Part shown: in pieces, positions 35,201 to 40,704 of the stretch | Layout of the letters: each line of letters starts with the position of its first letter | How positions within the stretch are numbered: the stretch's first letter is position 1 | NCBI GenBank assembly: GCA_028688575.1 | Contig: JAQTXW010000017.1 | Span: forward strand, 1 to 40,704 | DNA from: Methylotenera sp. | GTDB lineage: Bacteria; Pseudomonadota; Gammaproteobacteria; Burkholderiales; Methylophilaceae | Direction: 5' to 3' | Length of the DNA stretch: 40,704 nt | Translations under genes and position numbers: made by a program | The notes under the pieces: model-generated | Told to the model about the DNA's origin: nothing | Seen by the model: the letters and a program-made list of their open reading frames with translations, nothing else | The model's database searches: none

Positions 35201-37441
35201 TTATTGCTCCACGCAGTCTACATAGTAAATCGATTTACCTTCAGCTACTTGTTTTACCAAGCCGTGAACATCGGTTTCAAAGCCAGGAAAACGCTCGTTA
35301 AATTCACGTGCAAATTTCAGATAGTTCACGATAATCTTATTAAATTGCTCTCCAGGAATCAGCAGTGGAATGCCAGGCGGGTAAGGTGTTAATAACACGG
35401 CTGTGATGCGTCCTTCAAGCTCGTCAATTGGCACACGGTCTATTTTTCGGTGCGCCATTTTTGCAAAAGCATCGGTAGGTTTCATGGCGGGGACCATGTC
35501 AGACAAGTACATTTCAGTGGTCAGACGTGCTACATCATTGGCTTTATACACCTCGTGAATCTGTGTACATAAATCGCGCAAGCCCATGCGTTCATAGCGC
35601 GGATGCTTTTGCACAAACTCTGGTAACACTTTCCACAAAGGCTGGTTTTTGTCGTAATCATCCTTAAATTGCTGTAACGCCGCCACCATGGTATTCCAGC
35701 GGCCTTTAGTAATGCCGATGGTAAACATAATGAAAAATGAATAAAGCCCAGTCTTTTCTACAATCACGCCATGCTCAGCAAGGTATTTGGTCACAATAGC
35801 GGCTGGGATGCCGATATCATCTGAGAAGTCACCGTGAATATCGAGTCCTGGCGTGATGATGGTCGCCTTGATTGGGTCCAGCATGTTAAAGCCTTCTGCC
35901 AGATTGCCAAAACCATGCCATTTTTCATTGGCTTTCAGCATCCACGCTTCGCGCTCTTCAATGCCTTCTTCTGATAAGTCATTAGGACCCCAGACTTTGA
36001 ACCACCAGTCAGTGCCCCATTCTTCATCCACTTTGCGCATGGCACGGCGAAAATCCAGCGCTTCCATAATTGACTCTTCAACCAATGCGGTGCCGCCTGG
36101 TGCTTCCATCATGGCTGCTGCAACGTCACAACTTGCAATAATGGAGTACTGCGGGCTGGTTGACGTGTGCATTAAGTAGGCTTCATTAAATACATCTCGG
36201 TCAAGATTGTAGTTTTCTGCATCTTGCACCAAAATTTGAGAAGCTTGGCTTAGGCCGGCTAATAGTTTATGCGTTGACTGCGTAGAAAACACCATGCTTT
36301 CTTTACAGCGTGGGCGGTCTGCGCCGATAGCGTGGTAGTCACCGTAGAAGTCGTGGAAGGTGGCATGTGGCAGCCACGCTTCGTCAAAATGCAGGGTGTC
36401 AATCTTGCCATCCAGCATTTCCTTGATTTCTTCTACGTTATACAGCACGCCATCATAGGTGGATTGTGTAATCGTAAGTACACGCGGTTTCGCATTTTTA
36501 TCAGTGGCAAACGGGTTGCGTTCGATTTTCTTTTGTATATTTTCCCAGGCAAATTCGCTTTTTGGAATCGGGCCAATAATGCCAAAGTGATTGCGGGTTG
36601 GCATTAAAAACACAGGGATAGCACCTGTCATGATGATTGAGTGCAAAACCGATTTATGGCAGTTGCGGTCTACCACCACAATATCACCTGGAGCAACGGT
36701 TGAGTTCCATACGATTTTGTTGGAAGTCGATGTGCCGTTAGTGACAAAATAAAGATGGTCACAGTTATAGATACGCGCTGCGTTGCGTTCTGATGCTGCG
36801 ACAGGGCCTGTATGGTCAAGTAACTGACCTAGTTCATCCACTGCGTTACACACGTCTGCACGTAGCATATTCTCGCCAAAGAACTGGTGAAACATTTGGC
36901 CGACAGGGGATTTTAAAAACGCCACGCCACCTGAGTGCCCAGGGCAATGCCATGAGTAGGAGCCGTCAGCCGCGTAGTGTGTCAACGCCTTAAAGAACGG
37001 AGGCGGGAGGCTGTCTAAGTAGGCTTTGGCTTCACGGATAATCAAACGAGCAACAAATTCAGGCGTATCTTCATTCATGTGGATGAAGCCATGTAATTCA
37101 CGTAACACATCATTGGGAATGTGTCTTGATGTACGTGTCTCACCATGCAGAAAAATAGGGATTTCTTCGTTACGGTGGCGGATTTCAGCCACAAATTTAC
37201 GCAGTTGCTCAATTGCTTCTGGCTTTTCTTCGATGAACTCTTCATCGTCTATGGATAAGATAAAGGCAGAAGCGCGACTTTGTTGCTGGGCAAAGGAGGT
37301 GAGGTCGCCATAACTGGTAACGCCAAGCACTTCTGTTCCTTCTTCTTCTATGGCTTTGGCAAGGACACGGATACCCAAGCCTGATGAGTTTTCAGAGCGG
37401 AAGTCTTCATCGATGATGACAACAGGGAAACGAAATTTCAT
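35201..37441 (-). CDS. Orn/Lys/Arg decarboxylase of the AdiA/LdcC fold
   Basis: A 746-residue PLP decarboxylase. It has an N-terminal response-regulator-like wing domain (about residues 1-135), the PLP domain (about 150-460) with WHCPGHSGG, TNGTSTSNKIV, VLTITQSTYDGV, DEAWLPHATF and the PLP lysine K392 in STQSTHKLLAG, and a C-terminal domain ending in LLTPYPPGIPLLIPGE. This is the large, fold-type I acid-inducible/biosynthetic class. Sequence alone does not tell lysine from arginine or ornithine; as a single copy beside housekeeping genes it is likely to supply polyamines. TAGGAG five bases before ATG is a strong ribosome binding site, part of a CTCCT-TT-AGGAG palindrome. The terminator is inside folA. 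Confidence 0.9.
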   Translation of the reverse strand: MKFRFPVVIIDEDFRSENSSGLGIRVLAKAIEEEGTEVLGVTSYGDLTSFAQQQSRASAFILSIDDEEFIEEKPEAIEQLRKFVAEIRHRNEEIPIFLHGETRTSRHIPNDVLRELHGFIHMNEDTPEFVARLIIREAKAYLDSLPPPFFKALTHYAADGSYSWHCPGHSGGVAFLKSPVGQMFHQFFGENMLRADVCNAVDELGQLLDHTGPVAASERNAARIYNCDHLYFVTNGTSTSNKIVWNSTVAPGDIVVVDRNCHKSVLHSIIMTGAIPVFLMPTRNHFGIIGPIPKSEFAWENIQKKIERNPFATDKNAKPRVLTITQSTYDGVLYNVEEIKEMLDGKIDTLHFDEAWLPHATFHDFYGDYHAIGADRPRCKESMVFSTQSTHKLLAGLSQASQILVQDAENYNLDRDVFNEAYLMHTSTSPQYSIIASCDVAAAMMEAPGGTALVEESIMEALDFRRAMRKVDEEWGTDWWFKVWGPNDLSEEGIEEREAWMLKANEKWHGFGNLAEGFNMLDPIKATIITPGLDIHGDFSDDIGIPAAIVTKYLAEHGVIVEKTGLYSFFIMFTIGITKGRWNTMVAALQQFKDDYDKNQPLWKVLPEFVQKHPRYERMGLRDLCTQIHEVYKANDVARLTTEMYLSDMVPAMKPTDAFAKMAHRKIDRVPIDELEGRITAVLLTPYPPGIPLLIPGEQFNKIIVNYLKFAREFNERFPGFETDVHGLVKQVAEGKSIYYVDCVEQ

Positions 37442-37473
37442 TGTTACTCCTAAAGGAGAGTTGTTGGTTGGTG

Positions 37474-37522
37474 GCCGTTAGTGGGTAGTTAGTGGCTAGT
37501 TGAGGTAGGTTGAACTAACGGC
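37474..37522. repeat. Inverted repeat in the dcd-decarboxylase spacer
   Basis: GCCGTTAGT (37474-37482) and ACTAACGGC (37514-37522) form a perfect 9-bp inverted repeat around a loop rich in TTAGTGG/GGTAG-like units. It lies in the 101-bp spacer between dcd and the decarboxylase and could form an intercistronic hairpin. It does not have a terminator U-tract. Confidence 0.5.
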
Positions 37523-37542
37523 TAATGACTACCAGCTTTAGA

Positions 37543-38118
37543 CTAGATTTTAGGTAACGTAACACCGACTTGTCCTTGATACTTGCCACCACGGTCTTTA
37601 TAGCTGGTTTCGCAAACATCATCTTCATCTGCTTCAAAGAATAACACTTGCGCACAGCCTTCATTGGCATAAATCTTTGCAGGCAGTGGTGTGGTGTTGC
37701 TGAATTCAAGTGTCACATAGCCTTCCCATTCAGGCTCAAATGGCGTTACGTTCACGATAATGCCACAGCGTGCATAAGTGGATTTACCCAAGCAGACGGT
37801 TAATACATTGCGTGGAATGCGGAAGTATTCAACGGTACGTGCCAGCGCGAATGAGTTTGGGGGAATGATGCAGTAGTCCGCATTGACTTCTACAAATGAG
37901 TTCGGGTCGAAGTTTTTTGGGTCAACAATCGTGCTGTTGAGGTTGGTAAACAGCTTAAACTCTTTTGAGCAGCGAATATCATAACCGTAGCTTGATGTAC
38001 CGTAAGACACCAGACGCTGTCCTTCGGCATTGACTTTTACTTGATTTGGCTCGAATGGCTCAATCATGCCGTGTTGCTCAGCCATGCGGCGTATCCATTT
38101 ATCAGACTTAATGCTCAT
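37543..38118 (-). CDS. dcd: dCTP deaminase
   Basis: A 191-residue enzyme that deaminates dCTP to dUTP, supplying dUMP for ThyA. Typical motifs are [17 protein letters not shown] (about residues 34-50), [13 protein letters not shown] with the catalytic serine/arginine region, the catalytic glutamate in [15 protein letters not shown] (about 131-145) and [12 protein letters not shown]. The length is standard. It is transcribed in the same direction as the decarboxylase 101 bp downstream and is separated from zwf, further upstream, by a terminator. With thyA and folA it adds to the dTMP-supply theme of this part of the window. Confidence 0.97.
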   Translation of the reverse strand: MSIKSDKWIRRMAEQHGMIEPFEPNQVKVNAEGQRLVSYGTSSYGYDIRCSKEFKLFTNLNSTIVDPKNFDPNSFVEVNADYCIIPPNSFALARTVEYFRIPRNVLTVCLGKSTYARCGIIVNVTPFEPEWEGYVTLEFSNTTPLPAKIYANEGCAQVLFFEADEDDVCETSYKDRGGKYQGQVGVTLPKI

Positions 38119-38204
38119 AAGTACCTAAATATACAGAGTTAAAATTGAAACGCATTATAAAGCCTAACGCAAGAGATATGATGAATTTTATGCGACTTTA
38201 ACTG

Positions 38205-38241
38205 AAAAAAACCTCATAAACCAGAGTAGGTCTATGAGGTT
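38205..38241 (-). terminator. Rho-independent terminator of zwf
   Basis: AACCTCATA (38210-38218) pairs perfectly with TATGAGGTT (38233-38241); a seven-A tract at 38205-38211 reads as a U-tract on the minus strand. It begins 30 bp after the zwf stop. Confidence 0.8.
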
Positions 38242-38270
38242 GCTATCATCAGCGAATGCGTGGACGGGCG

Positions 38271-39776
38271 TTAGTGTTTGTCGCCACCCAGTTCAATGCT
38301 ATAGCGCCAAAATTGATCTTGTGATTCGAATATTACACTTGATTCATGCGGGTCGCGACTGCCGGCTGCATATTGGTGTAATGCTGATTTATCCTCGGTC
38401 CATGCTTTAACGATAGGGTCGACCAACTTCCATTGTGCTTCAACTTCACTGATATGCAGGTATTGTGAGGGGTCGCCTTCCATAAGGTTTAACATCAGTG
38501 TTTCATAAGAGTCGATTGTTTCATCGTCAGATTGGCGCTGCGGTGCATCAATGCTGAGTGTGCGTGTGGCGATATCCAGCCCTGGGATTTTAGATTCAAT
38601 TTCTAACTTAATGCACTCACGCGGCTGGATATTTATGGTGAGCCAGTTTTGATGTTGGCCTGCCACCAGCGCCATCGGTGCCTTTTTGAAGCGAATAGAA
38701 ATGGCAGTATTACCTTCGTGCATACGCTTGGCTGTACGCACGTAGAAAGGTACGCCTTTCCAGCGAGGATTGTCGATAAAGAGTTTTACGGCTGCATAAG
38801 TTTCGGTATTGCTAGACTCAATCCCATCACGTTTCAGTTCTTCCAGATAGCCGTGTACATTTTCACCGTGGCCATCACCCACACAGACGCGACCAGCAGC
38901 ATACTGCGCACGGAAAGCTTGTGTGCCAATATTTTTAACGTCGATTGGGCGGATTGACTGCAGTAGTTTGATTTTTTCAGCGCGGATACTCTCTGGTTTT
39001 AAGTCGTCTGGTTTTTCCATCGCGACCAAAGCCAGGGTCTGTAGCAAGTGACTTTGAAACATGTCGCGTAGAGCGCCTGTTGCGTTATAGAAAGTGGTGC
39101 GGTCTCCCACCCCCAGTGTTTCATTGTTGGTAATCTGTACGTGGTCAATATGCGCATTGTTCCACAATGGCTCAAGAATCGCATTGGTAAAGCGAGTGAG
39201 CATGATGTTTTGTATCGCAGATTTCCCCAGGTAATGGTCAATGCGATAAATCTGGCTCTCTTTAAGATATTTTGTAAGTTCTGCTTGCAAGGCTTGAGCA
39301 CTTGGCAGGTCGGTGCCGAATGGCTTTTCAATCAGTACACGACGCCAGTATTGGCTTTCATCTACCAAACCCACGCCTGCAAGTTGCGCCACAATAACCG
39401 CAAAATCGGTAGGGCGTACTGATAAAAAGTAGGCCAGATTTTGCGGGAATACAGACGCATCAGCCAGTTTTGCCGCTAATTTTTTGAATGCATCAGGGTC
39501 GGTGGGCGGGTTTGCGTGATAGTGGTTGCGTGCGATAAAGCGTTCAAACACTTTTTCATCGTAACCATTTTTGAACTTGGCATCCAGCATGCCTTTGATT
39601 TGTGCTGCCCAATCTTCGCGTGACAGCTCACCACGCCCTACAGAGAGAATAGCCATATGTTCGGGAAGGCGTCCTGCCGCGTCCAGGCGGAACAAGCCAG
39701 GCATTAATTTAATGCGTGATAGGTTGCCGCTTGCGCCAAAGAGTACAAGGGTGCATGGGTCGATTTTTTTAGCCAT
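38271..39776 (-). CDS. zwf: Glucose-6-phosphate 1-dehydrogenase
   Basis: A 501-residue enzyme that oxidises glucose-6-phosphate to 6-phosphogluconolactone. The NAD(P)-binding motif LFGASGNLSRIKLMPGLF is near the N-terminus, the substrate-binding and catalytic RIDHYLGKSAIQN near residues 178-190, and EKPFGTD just before. In obligate methylotrophs with the ribulose monophosphate cycle this enzyme, with Pgl and 6-phosphogluconate dehydrogenase, forms the cyclic route that fully oxidises formaldehyde. It is divergent from pgl across a 108-bp spacer rather than co-transcribed, and gnd is not seen. GAGAG precedes the ATG. A strong terminator follows the stop. Confidence 0.97.
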   Translation of the reverse strand: MAKKIDPCTLVLFGASGNLSRIKLMPGLFRLDAAGRLPEHMAILSVGRGELSREDWAAQIKGMLDAKFKNGYDEKVFERFIARNHYHANPPTDPDAFKKLAAKLADASVFPQNLAYFLSVRPTDFAVIVAQLAGVGLVDESQYWRRVLIEKPFGTDLPSAQALQAELTKYLKESQIYRIDHYLGKSAIQNIMLTRFTNAILEPLWNNAHIDHVQITNNETLGVGDRTTFYNATGALRDMFQSHLLQTLALVAMEKPDDLKPESIRAEKIKLLQSIRPIDVKNIGTQAFRAQYAAGRVCVGDGHGENVHGYLEELKRDGIESSNTETYAAVKLFIDNPRWKGVPFYVRTAKRMHEGNTAISIRFKKAPMALVAGQHQNWLTINIQPRECIKLEIESKIPGLDIATRTLSIDAPQRQSDDETIDSYETLMLNLMEGDPSQYLHISEVEAQWKLVDPIVKAWTEDKSALHQYAAGSRDPHESSVIFESQDQFWRYSIELGGDKH

Positions 39777-39884
39777 TTTTTAAGCTCTCAAACAGGTTTT
39801 ATAAGTACTGCGAATTCTTTTTAAGATAGAATAGCGCGTTTAAAGATAATACGTAATTATACCGAAAAAGGCAGTAAAAGTTTT

Positions 39885-40613
39885 ATGCAAACCGCACAAT
39901 CCACACAAGTTAAATCCTTTACGCTGGCAAATAATCAAATCTCGCGCTGGCACCGTTTTAATTCGCAAGATGAAATTAACCAGGCGACCGTGAGGCATAT
40001 TTTACAGGCGGCAGATGAAGCTATTGACCGCTATGGTAGCTTTTTAATCGTGCTTGCAGGCGGCAGTACGCCAAAAAGCGTTTATCAACTGTTGGCTAAA
40101 GAACATGCAGACTGGGCAAATTGGCATGTGTACCACAATGATGACCGCTGTTTGTCAGTCGATCATGATGAGCGTAACAGTAAAATGGCACGCGAGGCTT
40201 GGTTGAATCATGTGCCGATTCCTGCTGATCAGATCCATGATATCCCTGCTGAACTGGGTAATATTGCAGGTGCAAAAGCTTATGCGAAAACATTGGAGGG
40301 CGTTCGCACTTTTGATTTAGTCATTTTAGGTTTGGGTGAAGATGGTCATACTGCCTCTTTATTTCCTCACCATGCGGTTGATAACAGTGCAGATGCTGTA
40401 GCTGTGTTTGATTCACCCAAGCCCCCAGCGCATCGCGTCACTATCAGCCAGGCGCGCCTTAACGATACCCATGGCGTGATTTTTTTGGTTACAGGTGCAG
40501 GTAAGCAGCATGCAGTGAATGACTGGTTAAATGGTGTGGCCATTCCCGCCACATTAATAGCACCAGCATGCGGTATTGATGTGTATTGTTTTGGCGTTGA
40601 AGTGAGCCAGTAG
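39885..40613 (+). CDS. pgl: 6-phosphogluconolactonase
   Basis: A 242-residue enzyme of the DevB/SOL type that hydrolyses 6-phosphogluconolactone to 6-phosphogluconate, the step after Zwf. Motifs are LIVLAGGSTPKSVYQLLA (about residues 46-63), YHNDDRCLSVDHDERNSKM (about 83-101), LVILGLGEDGHTASLFP (about 145-161) and a C-terminal ITGAGKQ-like VTGAGKQ. The length is as expected. It is divergent from zwf, so the two share a bidirectional promoter region (39777-39884) that includes a small palindrome ATAAT-N5-ATTAT (39846-39860). The ribosome binding site is weak. A MITE copy begins 7 bp after the stop. Confidence 0.95.
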   Translation: MQTAQSTQVKSFTLANNQISRWHRFNSQDEINQATVRHILQAADEAIDRYGSFLIVLAGGSTPKSVYQLLAKEHADWANWHVYHNDDRCLSVDHDERNSKMAREAWLNHVPIPADQIHDIPAELGNIAGAKAYAKTLEGVRTFDLVILGLGEDGHTASLFPHHAVDNSADAVAVFDSPKPPAHRVTISQARLNDTHGVIFLVTGAGKQHAVNDWLNGVAIPATLIAPACGIDVYCFGVEVSQ

Positions 40614-40620
40614 TCATTAT

Positions 40621-40704
40621 CCCAGATTTTCCATTAGACGATTTTGCCTCTACTTGCATGTCAACTTGCCCACTTTGCGTCTTTTTTGCGCATATTTTCT
40701 GTTA
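40621..40704. mobile_element. MITE family copy C, cut by the window edge
   Basis: Starting CCCAGATTTTCCA directly after pgl, these 84 bp match the right-hand part of the 178-bp element (12719 leftwards) in inverted orientation at about 88% identity, with a 2-base gap in a T run. The other end lies outside the window. Confidence 0.7.

Noticed and set aside
35126-35392. 88-residue plus-strand reading frame after folA
   Set aside because: It covers the MITE remnant and the antisense of the decarboxylase C-terminus; no ribosome binding site or family resemblance.
37450-37460. Hairpin sequestering the decarboxylase ribosome binding site (CTCCT-TT-AGGAG)
   Set aside because: A two-base loop is too small to form a stable hairpin; the palindrome is probably fortuitous.

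Overview
The window looks like a chromosomal piece of an obligate methylotroph of the betaproteobacterial family Methylophilaceae, probably Methylotenera-like. This is inferred from the complete mxaR-S-A-C-K-L run for methanol dehydrogenase maturation, beta/gammaproteobacterial versions of IscX, YgfZ, YgfX, FabA/FabB, AlaA and GlrK/QseG/GlrR, and a moderate G+C content. It is not a database result. Nearly everything is housekeeping. I see no tRNA, rRNA, CRISPR array, prophage or transposase gene.

Layout. 1-994 (minus): truncated clan AA aspartic protease, DUF3307 membrane protein, iscX. 995-1470: non-coding, with a minus-strand terminator and two FNR-like palindromes. 1471-5554 (plus): glyA, nrdR, a small membrane protein, ribD, tatD family. 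5555-5807: AT-rich spacer with two adjacent DnaA boxes. 5808-7590 (plus): mtnA and a FucA-like class II aldolase, the signature of the DHAP shunt for methylthioadenosine salvage. 7659-7787 (minus): a 42-residue DUF3149 membrane protein with a consensus FNR/ANR box upstream. 8035-12491 (plus): pyrG, kdsA, eno, ftsB, with related imperfect palindromes on both sides of kdsA. 12492-12879: a 178-bp MITE-like element, a TGTC-N10-GACA site and a sigma-54 promoter, leading into a 569-residue protein of unknown function (12880-14589).

14630-16153: ygfZ and, divergently, a ygfX-like gene. 16122-21595 (minus): mxaL, K, C, A, S, R (transcribed from R to L) without mxaFJGI. 21891-25074 (plus): fabA, fabB and an EAL-domain membrane protein, separated from mxaR by a spacer with a strong 24-bp palindrome. 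25090-25458 (minus): Mth938-like protein. 25568-30466 (plus): alaA-type aminotransferase, hom, thrC, thyA. 30572-34576 (minus): periplasmic EF-hand protein and the glrK-qseG-glrR operon. 34640-35122 (plus): folA, probably leaderless. 35201-39776 (minus): Orn/Lys/Arg decarboxylase, dcd, zwf. 39885-40613 (plus): pgl. The window ends inside another MITE copy.

The most interesting system is a predicted GlrR/sigma-54 regulon. The window encodes the sigma-54 activator GlrR. It also has two sigma-54-type promoters, each about 85-100 bp downstream of a site matching or nearly matching the enterobacterial GlrR motif TGTC-N10-GACA. One would drive the unknown 569-residue protein, the other the secreted EF-hand protein next to glrR. 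Other points of note are the mtnA-aldolase pair, the FNR-controlled miniature membrane protein, the three-copy MITE family, and a decarboxylase terminator embedded in the folA reading frame.
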